NCBI GenBank assembly: GCA_010015655.1
Contig: ML976664.1
Span: forward strand, 1,321,524 to 1,385,523
Length of the DNA: 64,000 nucleotides
From: Bimuria novae-zelandiae CBS 107.79
Lineage: Eukaryota > Ascomycota > Dothideomycetes > Pleosporales > Didymosphaeriaceae
Reading direction: 5' to 3'
Below the pieces are notes generated by a model. It did not search any database. It worked only from the letters and a program-made list of their open reading frames with translations, and had not been told where the DNA came from. Shown piece by piece: positions 23,290 through 33,595 of this stretch. The translations under genes and the position numbers were made by a program. The number at the start of each line of letters is the position of its first letter. Positions within the stretch are counted from its first letter, which is position 1.

Positions 23290-24739
23290 CTACTGGCTAA
23301 GGCCCGCGTAATTCAGGTAGATGTATGGATTATACACGCCGTGCTTCTTAGCCGTCGCCGCAACATCCGCGAGCAGTTTCTTCGTGCTATTCATAACGAG
23401 CTTATCGTTGGCCGGATTCGTCCAGGAAATGGGAAAAGAAACCATGATGAGGGGTCCATCCGAAGGCGTAAGTCCAAAGGCATTCCCGCCATTCTTCTGC
23501 ATCTGCGCAAGGACGTTCACGGGGATCGCTTGCAGGAGCGCAAGCGGAGCAATCGTGTCTCCGCCCCCATTCTTTATCAACGCAGCGTTGCGCTTCGCGT
23601 ACAGAGACATGATGTCGTCGAGAACAACCTGAGAGAAGTTTGCCGAGATGATTACATTTCCCCAGTCCCTGCGGCCGCCGTACGGGGTAGCGAGCAAGGT
23701 GAGGTACTTTGAAACGGATCCCGTCGACGACGAAGTTGCTAGTGCCTTTGGCAACGACTCAAATGGCTGAAAGACGGCGGGCACACTGCCTGGTGGGGAC
23801 GGCACACCGGCATGAAGGAAAGTGAGGGTAGCTGTAGTGACGCCAGTAAAAGGATCCGAAGCCACCCCAAGGACCGAGTGCGCCGCCGGATCCCTTGGCA
23901 ATCCCTCGATGGTCAGATTCTGGAACCCCACAATGATGGTTCTGTTCTCGGTTCCTGGGAAGGACAGCATATGCAGCCATAGGTCTCCCTGGTCAAAGGC
24001 TGCGAGATCGAAGCGCGTAACAACGCCATAGTTCAAGCCACCCCCGCCCCGCAATGCCCAGTATAGATCGCTGTTTTCATTGGGCGATGCGTAGATGACG
24101 TTACCTGATGCGAGCACAACTTCGTACTTGCGCACGTTGTCGCACGCCCACCCGTATATTCCAGAAAAGAAGGAAATCCCTCCGCCGAGAAGAAGTCCGC
24201 TTACGCCCACGTTCTGATCGCGGCCGCCAACGACTGCAAGGCCAAGAGGATCAAGCTTCTCGGTGACGTTGAGCCAGCGGTTTCCTGGGCCGACGGATAC
24301 GGTTTTGCGGTCGGCTGAGACGTCGACGCCGTTTATATGGACCAGGTCGATTGTGACTCCATTTTCGATGCTGGATCCTCCGGGAAACGGAACGTGGCCT
24401 CCGCTCTTGACGGTAAAAGGTGCATTTTGGCGTGTTAGAATCTTGAGAACGGTGGCTACGTCTGGTGTGGTCTTGGGCGTCACGAAGCACCGTGGGAGCG
24501 TCTCGCGTTGTTGATCAGACCAGTAGTTGTTGAGCTGAATGTAGGCGGTCGTGTTGGGGTACGCTACGTCTCCCAGGAGAGCAGCCTCTAGAGCAGCACA
24601 CTGTGAGTTTCTTCAGTGACACATCGTAACTGGAGACGTGCGGTGAGCATACTGCGTTGACTCGGGGATAGGAAGAGTTCGTGGCTGCAGATGCTAGGCC
24701 ACTGATGACCGCAATCAGCACGAGCTGGACAACCCTCAT
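23290..24739 (-). CDS. Secreted FAD-linked oxidase (berberine-bridge-enzyme-like), truncated
   Basis: Two exons (24739-24653 and 24600-23290) with a 52-bp intron. The ATG at 24739 gives a clear signal peptide of about 18 residues. The mature protein has the FAD_binding_4 fold: K-S-G-G-H around residues 94-98, where the His normally binds FAD covalently, then G-L-L-L-G-G-G-I-S and Y-G-W-A-C-D-N-V. The Cys of bicovalent relatives is not seen, so single His attachment is likely. The family oxidises alcohols or closes rings in secondary metabolism, often in the secretory pathway. An in-frame TAG after residue 465 removes 36 conserved residues, including the K-Y-D-P motif. The change fits CAG to TAG. 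Whether the short form folds is unknown. It is nearest the RIP-affected left flank. Confidence 0.82.
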
Positions 24740-25720
24740 TTTTTGTACTCAAGGAGACTTCGATGTCGAACCCCAGAATGCGTGGAGAATCTAGTGGTAT
24801 CGATGCTCATCTGAGCAACGTACATTGGAGGTATTTATGCGGGCCCGGACTCGGTCGATTTGCAGGAGATGTACAAATCCTTCGGTTCGTATTCAGCCAT
24901 CAGCCATGTTGACTAGCCAGGTGCTTCATTCTCACAGCATGGTGTGCCTGTGCACGCAACGCGGAGCCGCCTTCGGCAGGGAAAGACAAATTAGAATACG
25001 GCAGTGCTCGCGTGCCGGCTCACGCGAGCGGGACGCCATCTCGTAACGCCACACGCCCCTTGCTTATAGTGGAGTGCTTATGCGGCGTCCAATCTTCGTA
25101 AAATAGGGGCCAAATTCGCAAGCCACTGCTTATCGTGAAACGGGAAGTATGTGAGATGGACCCGTGCTCGATGGTCGGTGGAGATGGGTCTCAATCAGGG
25201 CTAACTTCGTATGGCCCCCATGGGGACGACGACGGTCGACCGGACGGAACCTGCGCACTTAGCATGCTCGATTATCTACCAAATCAATCAAAGCTCAAAC
25301 GATACATCTGTCAGAGCCTTTTCAGAGGAAATAGAACACAATCTTCAGGAGGCTTCGAGTAGCTTGATCACCGCAAAGAATCTCGAAAGCGAAGAGCTGA
25401 TTTACTAAAAACGTACCTGCAGTCGACCACGTGTAATCAAACGTCGAATCCGAGCCAATCAACATTTTAACCGGAAATAACGCGGTACATACGCTCGTCA
25501 CTGTCAGGGCGGACTTGGAGTGCAATACTAGCGCGGCGCTAAAGCAAGCTGTGTCACTGACCGCCAAAAACGAGTTTTTTGTTTCGTCGAAGATAAAAGT
25601 ATCGGTAGCCTTACCGAAAATCATCAAGAACGCTGGAGAAGGTGCAAGTGGACCAGCAAAGAACATCATTTGATAGTCATGTTGTTATTACAAGGCATGG
25701 AAACCCGAATGCCCGACTAT
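24740..25720. promoter_or_regulatory. 5' region of the FAD oxidase with a GCTTAT cluster
   Basis: No credible gene lies in these 980 bases. Three GCTTAT hexamers (25062-25067, 25076-25081, 25128-25133) lie within 72 bp, about 325-395 bp upstream of the oxidase ATG. Just beside them is an inverted repeat GCTCGCGTG-6-CACGCGAGC (25006-25029), a shape typical of dimeric regulator sites. The hexamer recurs in the 5' regions of the other cluster genes. A 115-codon minus-strand ORF at 25322-25669 shows no family features and probably covers the 3' region of the SDR gene. Binding itself is inferred. Confidence 0.5.
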
Positions 25721-26660
25721 CTACCATGGAATTTCATCACCAGTGATGACATCTATGAGCTTTCCTGAAACCGTTTCTCTCTTGGCCGAATCGATCGTCT
25801 CCAGGATCTTGGACGCGCTCTCCTCTGCCGAGGTGGCTGGCAGGTCAATGCCAGCGGCCTTTGCCGCGGTAACACCCATGTCTGTGTAGACGAATCTAAC
25901 GAGCGCACACATGTTAGTGACATGATTCGGCTCCAATTCTGAAAGGAAACTCTCACCCAGGGTGGATCGCGACGGCAGTGAGATTTGGGTTTCCGACATG
26001 GAGAGTCCTAAAGATTACCGAGTCAGCAAGGTCATGTTGAATTTGTGCTTGCGGGAATGCAACACTTACTTTGTGAACCAGTTCTGGGCTGCCTTGGAGA
26101 CGCCGTAGGCACCGATCCAGTAGTACCAACCCTCTGCGGTGTCGATGGAGCCAGCACGGCTGGAGACGGAGATCCACTTGGGGGCGCTGGACTTGAGGAG
26201 CAGCGGGTTCACTGCCTGGAACAGCACGATTGAAGAGAGGGCGTTGACGTTGAAGGCGTCGAGGATGATCTCAGGGTCAGCGGCATCGAGCGGGGCGTTT
26301 TCGGGGGAGATGCCCGAGTTGGAGACGACGATGTCGATGTGGTCGATGCCAGCAGCCTCAATCTCGGCGACAGCCTTCTTGGGATCCTCATGGGATGCGT
26401 TCTCGATGCTGACAAGGAGTAGCCGCGAGCCGTGTGCCGCGGGCAGCTTCTTCACGTCTTCAGCCTGGGGACCCTTTGCATCGCGGACGCTTCCAATGAC
26501 AACGTGGCTGGGGCGTGAGAGGTAGGCAGCGGTGACGGCCTTGCCGATACCTGGAAATGGTTAGAGAAACGAGAGGCTGGTGGGGGAAGGGGGGTGCGGT
26601 GAACGTGCCTCGGCCGACGCCAGTGACGAAGACGACGGTGGGAGCCACGGTGGGAGCCAT
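25721..26660 (-). CDS. Short-chain dehydrogenase/reductase (classical SDR)
   Basis: Four exons (26660-26609, 26550-26070, 26007-25957, 25895-25721) give 252 residues, a normal SDR length. The T-G-V-G-R-G-I-G cofactor loop (residues 13-20) forms only if the first intron has a GC donor (G|GCACGT at 26608) and ends at 26551. The loop after strand 4 reads N-S-G (95-97) instead of the usual N-A-G. The catalytic Ser is near 147 and the Tyr/Lys pair is Y166/K170 in Y-G-V-S-K. After the catalytic part comes I-H-P-G-F-V-x-T-D. It should be a soluble NAD(P)-dependent oxidoreductase that reduces a ketone or oxidises an alcohol on the polyketide. It is divergent from the P450, sharing a 504-bp promoter. 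Confidence 0.85.
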
Positions 26661-27164
26661 GGTAGTTGCGTGGGGTGGTCAGGTCAGGGTGTCTGTGTGC
26701 TCAACCAAGCCTTGTCCGGGGTGTGGAGGTGGCTTGGGTTAAAGTACGGAAGGCCGCCGTCGTTGATTTCTAAGCAGGCTGCCAAGGGCTGGAGGGAAGT
26801 CGCACAAGGCACGCAGCCGTGGTGGATGGCGCTCCGCACTGGTGCTAGTGCGGCCCGCGCCGCCGGTACGCTAGCGCTAGACTGCGGCGCGGGACCCGCA
26901 CGGCTGGGGCTGCACATAAGCAGGCTGCACTGCACCTAAGCAGCCCGCGCCGCCCTGCTTATCTGCATGGCCGATCCTCGAGCGCAGTGGGCAGCGTGTC
27001 AACGAACACCCAAACCCCCCAGCACCAGCCTCGAGCCACATGCATGCCATCGCGGCCGGGGTGCGCAGCCATTCGACATGTCGAGCTTCAAATCACCACG
27101 CTGAGGGCGAGGTAAGTAGCGACACCTTTGCGACGCCCACCCAGCCCAACTCACTGCCTCCGGC
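26661..27164. promoter_or_regulatory. Bidirectional promoter of SDR and P450
   Basis: This 504-bp GC-rich region lies between two divergent starts. It carries four copies of the shared hexamer, as CTAAGC or ATAAGC/GCTTAT, at 26770-26775, 26916-26921, 26936-26941 and 26957-26962. Three of them extend to CCTGCTTA on one strand. A perfect decamer palindrome CTAGCGCTAG lies at 26871-26880. One regulator could switch both genes. Confidence 0.5.
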
Positions 27165-28784
27165 ATGGCTTTCGCCGTACCCGGCCTGTTGCCAGCGGCA
27201 CTTTGCCTGCTCGCCGTCTCTTATGCTCTCGGCCTCGTCATCTACCGTCTGTTCTTCAGGCCCATCTCCAGGTTCCCCGGCCCAAAGCTGGCAGCGGCCA
27301 CGCACTGGTACCAGAAGTACTACGACCTCGTCGCCAAGCGCCATGGAGGCCAGTTCCTGTGGGAAATCAAGCGGATGCATGAGAAATATGGACCCATCGT
27401 GCGCATCACCCCGGACGAACTGCACATTGATGATCCCGAGTACTGGTACGAAGTGTACTGCAACAACAGTTCGGCGAGGCCCATAGACAAGCAAGAGAAG
27501 CTGAGGTACCGCTTCGGCGTCCCCGATGCCATCTTCAGCACCCCGGGCGGCGAGCAGCACCGCGCCCGACGGCAAGCAATGGCCGGCTTCTTCTCGCGCC
27601 AGCGATTGCGCGAGCACCAGGACAGAGTCAACCAACTCGTCGACCGCATCTCGCACCGCATCTCCACCGAATATGCAGGCCGAGACCGCGTCCTCAACCT
27701 AGGCGACATGTTCTCGTGCCTGGCCGTCGACATTGTCACTGAGCTGTGCTTCCGCCGCTGTACAAACTGCACCGAAGCCCCCGACTTCAAAGCACCGCTC
27801 GTGGGCGTCACGGCAAACACGCTGTGGATCAGCCACTGGAACGCCCACTTCAGATTCTTGCAGGCGTGGATGGACTGGCTCCCCGTGAACGTAGTCACGA
27901 CGTTGGTACCTTTGGTCAAGCCCGTCTTGGACCTCCGGGTCAGCATCAACCAGCAAGTCCGAGAGATCCTCGCGGATATGACCAGGAGCACCTACAGTCC
28001 AAAAGAGTCGCGCGGCACTGCCGAAGCCACCATCTTTGACGATATCCTCGCATCCAACCTGCCACCACAGGAGCTGTCGTATGATCGTCTGACGCAGGAG
28101 GCCTTCGCCCTGACCAGTGCGGGTATGGAGACGGTAAAGTCGACCATGGTCCTGGGTATCTTCCACTGCCTAGAACAACCGGCCATCCTGGCCCGTCTTC
28201 AGGCGGAGCTCACCGAAGCGATGCCGGACCCTAGCAAAATCCCCACTTGGGTCGAGCTAGAGAAGCTCCCATACTTAACGGCGGTCGTCAACGAAAGTAA
28301 GCTTGATTTCCACCCAAGATGGTAGCGTGTAAACAGGACTAAGCAGCATGCAGGTCTCCGTCTAGGCTTCGGCTCCGTCCAACGCAGCCCGCGCATCAAC
28401 CGCTTCCACGCCATGCAATACAGGAACTGGGTAATTCCCCCGGGCACCGCTGTGGGCATGGACTCGTACCACATGCACACTAACCCCCACATCTTCCCTG
28501 ACCCGTTAGTCTTCCGCCCAGAGCGCTGGCTGAACGATCCAAGGGGCCCCGACGGACGCCAACCCCTGACGCACTACCTCACCACATTCGGTTCCGGATC
28601 TAGGATTTGCATCGCGATGCACCTGGCGTACATGGAGCTTTATGTGACGCTTGCGACCATCCTTCGCCGCCACGAGTTTCAACTCTTTGGGACGGATAGG
28701 TCGGACGTGGAGTTTGCGCTGGAGATGCTGGCGCCGATGCCGCATTGGGGCAGCAGAGGAGTGAGGGTCAAGGTTGATAAATAG
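27165..28784 (+). CDS. Cytochrome P450 monooxygenase
   Basis: Two exons (27165-28296 and 28354-28784, 57-bp intron) encode 520 residues, normal for a microsomal fungal P450. The N-terminus is a membrane anchor (residues 5-30) followed by F-P-G-P-K. The I-helix reads T-S-A-G-M-E-T (about residue 318), the K-helix E-S-L-R forms across the splice junction, F-R-P-E-R-W follows, and the haem loop F-G-S-G-S-R-I-C has Cys463. The position two after the Cys is Ala where Gly is usual. The anchor and F-x-R-P-x-x-x-F-P-G-P-K-L start resemble the trichodiene-oxygenase-like group, but the substrate cannot be predicted. It probably hydroxylates or epoxidises the polyketide at the ER membrane. It converges on the MFS gene. 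Confidence 0.88.
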
Positions 28785-29220
28785 GCAAATGGTGGATCCC
28801 GAGGTGGAACCGGGGTTGGTGAGAGCTGGTGTAGCTTTGGTGGTCAACTTTGGAGTCGTCAGCGTGCTATGCACTTCACTTGGTTTAGAACTCGAATACA
28901 ACAATCAGGCGCCGGCTGTTGCAGCAGATTGTCATGTCTTGGGACGATGATTTAAACGATTGCTCTGTGTGAAGCCCCAAGCTCCCTAGAAGCCCAAGAT
29001 CCTAGGACCTTTTAGTGAGTGGGACTTCTCCTCCTCAACACCACGCTATTTTCCACCATTACTACTCACCTATCACCCCAAAATCGTATGCATGTGCACC
29101 CGATGGGCCCAGCAAGAGAGGACCGTGCCTTGATACAAGTAAACGGAACGAATCTAAGCCTCTATCCTACAAATCCCCACCCGACCCCCAAAGCGCAAGC
29201 AAGCCCCGCGCCTTCAGCCC
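28785..29220. other. Convergent 3' region of P450 and MFS genes
   Basis: 436 bases between two stop codons, presumably both 3' UTRs. Overlapping small ORFs here belong to shadow frames. Nothing else seen. Confidence 0.5.
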
Positions 29221-31177
29221 TCACGCATCCTCCTCGTCCTCTTGCCCAGACGCAGGCCCAGGCCGCACAAGCCGACCGGGCCACTTGGGCACGAGGGCAC
29301 ACACGAGGGCCGCGCCAAAGGCCGCGACGCCCAGCGCCCAGCCCGCGCGAAGCCCATCCAGATAGGCCTGGCGCACGCCGCGCAGCGCCGCGCCGCCAAA
29401 CGCATCCTGCAGGCCGGCCGCGCCCACGCTCAGCACGGCTTGCCCCGAGAGTCCCGGCACGTACTGCGGGACCTTGTGCAGAATCATGTTGTTGAGCGCC
29501 GCGTCCGAGGCGGCGACGCCCCAGCCGCCGGCTAGCATCATGAAGACTGCAGACGGGGGAAAGAAGGCATGGGGTCAGCTTATGGTTGCGTTGAAAACAC
29601 GGGGGCGCTTACATGCAACCGAGGAAATGGTGAGAGCCACGTTGTCGGGGGAACTCGTCACGGTTGCTACGAGATTGGGGAGCTGGACGCCGAGGCCGAC
29701 GCCTACGCCGAAGAGGATCTGAAAGCCGATGATGGCGCCGAGATGGGGGTTGAGGTCGAAGGTGAGCATGAGGCCGCAGCCCAGGGCGCCCGTTGCGCCG
29801 GCGATGAGGAGAAAGGGCTGGAATACCATCAGTCGACCGGCCAGCCCGGAGCCGAGCGTAGTCGCAAGAGCGGTGGTGAGGATCGATGGGATCATCTTGA
29901 TGCCGCTTTGGACGGGCGAGTCTCCTTGGATGGCTTGGAAGTAGATGGGTAGTAGGTACTGGAGGGCGATGTTGCCGGCGTTGAGGCTGGGATGTGTGTC
30001 AGTTGGGGGGTGGTTTCAGGCAATGGGGAGGAGCGTGTAAACTCACAATAGAATGAATGCTGCGCTTGCAGCAATCGATCTTTGCCGTAGGAGCCGATGC
30101 ACGACTAGCGAGCGATCGCCTTGGAGCCATCCGTTCACCAAGAAGACGATGGAAAGTAAGACGCAGCCCACCAGCAGACCGATGACGACGCTCGAGTGCC
30201 ACGAATAGACGACTCCCCCCCACTGTATCGCCATGAAGAAACACAACACCGCGGCAAACACCAACACCAGCCCCAGCGGATCGAAACTTAGTAGCTTCTC
30301 CCTCAGGGGCGCCCCATGACTGGCTTTGGCGGCCTTCGGCGTCCGAAAGAACAGAGAGATGCAGAACATGGTGACGGCGCCGATGGGGAGGTTGATGTAA
30401 AAGCACCATCTCCACGTGAGGTGCGACGACGAGAATGCGCCGCCCAGGAGAGGTCCCACGACGCTGGCGACGGTGAAAACGGAGCCCATCAGGCCGATAA
30501 CGACGGGCTGGAGGCGCGGCGGGCAGACAAAGGCCGTGATGGTGTAGCTTCCCCCCGATATGCCCGCGCCACCGAGGCCTTGGATGGCGCGGCCGCAGAT
30601 GAGGGCAATGCTGTTCGGTGCCAATGCGCACAGGAGACTTCCGGCTTCAAACAGAAACAGGGCGAGGATAAAGACCAGGCGCAGCGAAAAGTACTTGTAT
30701 GCCTTGCCCCAGGCTGAGACGAAGGCCGTAAGCGTGAGGAAGAAGGCACTGTGAGTCGAGATGGGTCAGTGTCTGGCGGGTCTGCTCACGGTGGGCTGCT
30801 GAAGCTTACCTTCCGTACCATCCCGCATCCGCCATGCTGTTGAATTGAGTCGTAATAACCGGTATCGCGGTTCCGATGATGCTCTGAACATTAGTTAGAC
30901 TGAGCAACACGCGCGCAATGGCGTGTTGAGACTTGCCATGTCGAGAGCAATCTGCACGAAGAACCGATTAGCGACCAACGCCGTGCTTTGCAGAAGGGAA
31001 TCAAGATACCAGGAATATCGCGAGCATGAGGCTGGAAACCACAACGGTGCGAATGAGCACCGAAGGGTACTGTGCTTCTGGAGCGGCCGCCTCGCCACTG
31101 GGCTCCATCTTCTCGCGCGGTCCATGTTTGGAGGTTTGGCTGAGGGGACGCTGTTCCTGGCTGTCTGGCTCGGCCAT
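29221..31177 (-). CDS. MFS exporter, DHA2-like 14-TM family, with a one-base frameshift
   Basis: Six exons: 31177-31010, 30951-30937, 30884-30810, 30748-30047, 29986-29613 and 29546-29221. Exon 2 is only 15 nt and is followed by an intron with a GC donor (GCAAGT at 30936). The protein shows A-L-D-M then S-I-I-G-T-A-I-P of TM1, W-Y-G-S-A-F-F-L-T of TM2, G-R-A-I-Q-G-L-G-G-A-G, V-V-G-P-L-L-G-G-A-F and W-R-W-C-F-Y-I-N-L-P-I-G, so it belongs to the drug:proton antiporters of fungal clusters. The expected length is about 552 residues with 14 TM helices. In exon 3 one extra A, in the AAA complementary to 30840-30842, shifts the frame; removing one base makes the total coding length divisible by three. 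Either the gene is broken or the assembly has an error. Role inferred: export of the cluster product. Confidence 0.75.
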
Positions 31178-32101
31178 GGTGAGGTTGTGCTGGCTCGCTG
31201 ACGGGCAGCAGTAGAGACGATGCGTGGCGTGGAGGGTGTGGGTGGTTCTCTCTCCTCTCTGATGGGCCCGAGCGGCTTACACAAAGCGGGCCCGCGCCCC
31301 CACGCTTGTGCGCTCGTTTCGCCCGGCCTGCTTACCCGCATACGAGCACGGGCCGGCAATAACAAACAGTAAGCATCCCGTCGGCTTACCGCATCCGTCC
31401 GTCCCCACACAGCAACTTGTGGGAGGTTGTTTACTGGCTCCATGAAGAATCCTGATCTAGGCACCCAATACCCGAGCAGCTGGAGAGCCCCTACCCAGGT
31501 GACCTGCGATGTTTGAATTTAGATACGAGGCAATGCGTTTCATCTCCAACCAGCCACTCAACTACATTCCAATCCAACTTCTCTGGAGCCTACAGCGTAC
31601 CGAGTTGAGGCGTGGCATGACGAGATAGCCTGACAGGCCGTGTCGAGAAGATTCTGCGTTAATTAGCAGCTGTGAATGGGAGATGCACACCCCTGCTTGT
31701 CACAGCGTCTTTCATGCCCGCTGACCGGAATGATATGTGCAGGGCGTAGCGCACTAGCGAGCGCAGGGGTATCGAGATCGGCAGAGCGGCAGCCACTGAC
31801 GCCGTACATAGTAGCCTCTGTTACACAGCGCAAGTACACGAGGCCCTGGGACCGCAAGAATAACAGGCGCGTCAGCATGCATCGCGACCCTTCTCGATCA
31901 ACGAGGCAGCATTACGCGCGGCAGAATTCGGTGGTAGTGCAGACGCCAGATTACTGCCCCAGCAAGCGTGCAAGTGTTGGGAAGATGGTGATCGGGAAAT
32001 CCCAGGCCAAGTGTGCATACAATTCTATCATGGGTACTAGCTAGGTGACGAAACCACAAGTGCCTTGCTAACAAACTCTTCTTCTATGCAGCGCCATGTC
32101 G
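31178..32101. promoter_or_regulatory. MFS promoter and 3' region of the hydrolase
   Basis: Four copies of the shared hexamer lie within 115 bp: GCTTAC at 31275-31280, 31330-31335 and 31384-31389, and GTAAGC at 31369-31374, that is 98-212 bp upstream of the MFS ATG. The first lies between inverted GGGCCCG and CGGGCCC (31264-31270, 31287-31293). The rest, to 32101, holds the 3' side of the hydrolase gene. A 122-codon plus-strand ORF at 31676-32044 shows no family features. Confidence 0.5.
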
Positions 32102-33067
32102 TCAAGCTTTGACCGCAACATCATTCGCAGCGTTCGCCGCTCGCATCCCGTTCTTGCCGTTGACCTCCTTCGTCTTAGCGAAGACTCTATGGAGGAACTC
32201 GGCCTGTTTCTCAAAAACCTCCATTGATCCATCGCCCGTCAAAATATCCATGTGCGCCTTCTTGGGCACCGAAACAAACTCCTTGGGTCCCTCGAACACA
32301 TCGTAGATCAGCGATCTCTGCATCTCAGGAGGCGAAATCTCGTCGTCCTCGCCCGTCATGAGCAAGACGGGCGTCGGATTGACAAACTTCATCAGCGCCA
32401 GCGGACGGAACGCAGCCATGTTGTAATACGTCTGCAGCGTGGTTCGAGGAATGAAGCTGGGCTCGATGGACGCGTGTCGGTTGATGATGCCCAGCACGTC
32501 CTCCTTCTGGTACCCCTTGCCAAACCCAGCGGGCTGCTCGCCCGTCTCGGTCAAGAGCGGCAAGTACATGGCCTGGTTACCGGCGAGCTGCGACTCCCGG
32601 TCTTTCATCGCTTTGGCCAGAACCTGCTTCCACTTTGAGAATTCCCAAGTCGTGAGGGCCGAGCACGCTATCACGGCTTTGGCGCGCTTGTCGAGGGCGG
32701 CGGCGCAGAGAGCTACCGCCCCGCTGAACGAGTAGCCCCAGTAGGCGATGCGCTCGGGATCGACGAGATCGCGCTTGTGCATCTTGAGGAAAGTGAGGGC
32801 GTCGTGGTAGTCCTCAACGTTCTTGAATGGTTGGATGTCGTTGCGTGGCACGCCGTCGCTCTTCCCTATGCACCTTGGATCGTACCCCATGACGGTGAAT
32901 CCAAGCGCATTGAGGAACTGGCCCGCCTCGAAGATGATCATGTCTTTGGTGAGGTTGAATCCAGGCGTCATGATAATGGCTGGGCCTCGTGGCGGGCCGG
33001 GAAAGAGCCATCCCCGGAGGGTGAGCCCGTCAATGGTCTTGAACTCGATATCTTCTTTGTTGGACAT
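32102..33067 (-). CDS. Alpha/beta hydrolase, possible trans-acting polyketide release enzyme
   Basis: A single exon of 321 residues from the ATG at 33067. An upstream in-frame ATG would add 60 residues with no family likeness, so I chose the internal start, where the fold begins. The nucleophile elbow is G-Y-S-F-S-G with Ser113, a G-E-D-D turn (240-242) supplies the acid, and the His is H272 in K-K-A-H-M-D. The oxyanion strand is M-T-P-G-F-N near residue 33. There is no signal peptide. It belongs with the dienelactone-hydrolase/X-Pro-dipeptidyl-peptidase-like hydrolases often found beside fungal reducing PKSs. It is divergent from the PKS, which lacks a thioesterase, so hydrolytic release of the chain is a reasonable inference; hydrolysis of a later ester intermediate is an alternative. 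Confidence 0.82.
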   Translation of the reverse strand: MSNKEDIEFKTIDGLTLRGWLFPGPPRGPAIIMTPGFNLTKDMIIFEAGQFLNALGFTVMGYDPRCIGKSDGVPRNDIQPFKNVEDYHDALTFLKMHKRDLVDPERIAYWGYSFSGAVALCAAALDKRAKAVIACSALTTWEFSKWKQVLAKAMKDRESQLAGNQAMYLPLLTETGEQPAGFGKGYQKEDVLGIINRHASIEPSFIPRTTLQTYYNMAAFRPLALMKFVNPTPVLLMTGEDDEISPPEMQRSLIYDVFEGPKEFVSVPKKAHMDILTGDGSMEVFEKQAEFLHRVFAKTKEVNGKNGMRAANAANDVAVKA

Positions 33068-33595
33068 GGCGGTGCTGAGTACCGAGTAAGCAGGGTGGGC
33101 TGTGAAGAATACGTGATAGATGAAGCAGTGATGTTTGTATGAAGAGAAGCACTTGTATAAGCTTCCACTGCACGACTTGGGATCGCTACGGGAAAAGGTG
33201 ACCAGATAAGGAAGTTGTAGAATGCATGTAATCACCATGTATCCCAAATAGGCGGGCGCGGTAAGCAGTTCCAGCGGTATCTACTGTGATGAGCTTAATC
33301 TCATGCACATGCAGGTAAGCTGGAACGAGACCGATCTTGGAGGCAAATCTCTAGATAGCATGTACCGCATAAGCGTGGGTCTGTATCACGGACACTAGCA
33401 ACGCATAAGTTGTTCGCTTGATCGTCCTTTGTCAAGATAGTGGCATGTGAATGTTACGTCTTCCACCAAGCCTCACACAACGAGTTGATAAAAGCAGGTA
33501 TTCCAGCATCCGGAATCACCATCTGCTTGCCTCTGGCTTGAGGACACGACAAACGACACGAAGGTTTCTGGACGGAAATCGTATCGAAGAAGACC
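33068..33595. promoter_or_regulatory. Bidirectional promoter of hydrolase and PKS
   Basis: 528 bp between divergent starts. It holds five copies of the shared hexamer in the GTAAGC/ATAAGC orientation: 33086-33091, 33157-33162, 33261-33266, 33315-33320 and 33369-33374. The first reads CCTGCTTAC and the third CTGCTTAC on the complementary strand. This is the largest number of copies in one intergenic region of the cluster. No other gene. Confidence 0.5.

Noticed and set aside
25322..25669. 115-codon minus-strand ORF downstream of the SDR
   Set aside because: No recognisable motif, and its position just 3' of the SDR stop suggests a chance ORF in the 3' region.
27093..27991. Long minus-strand ORFs across the P450
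   Set aside because: They are shadows of the P450 frame in GC-rich coding DNA and show no protein-family pattern.
29019..29495. 158-codon plus-strand ORF over the MFS 3' end
   Set aside because: Pro/Ala/Arg-rich shadow of the MFS last exon.
31676..32044. 122-codon plus-strand ORF between MFS and hydrolase
   Set aside because: No family features, no splice or promoter support, and it covers the likely 3' UTR of the hydrolase on the other strand.
32102..33247. Longer hydrolase start adding 60 residues
   Set aside because: The extension is Cys/His/Tyr-rich without family likeness and would occupy promoter sequence; the ATG at 33067 begins directly at the fold.
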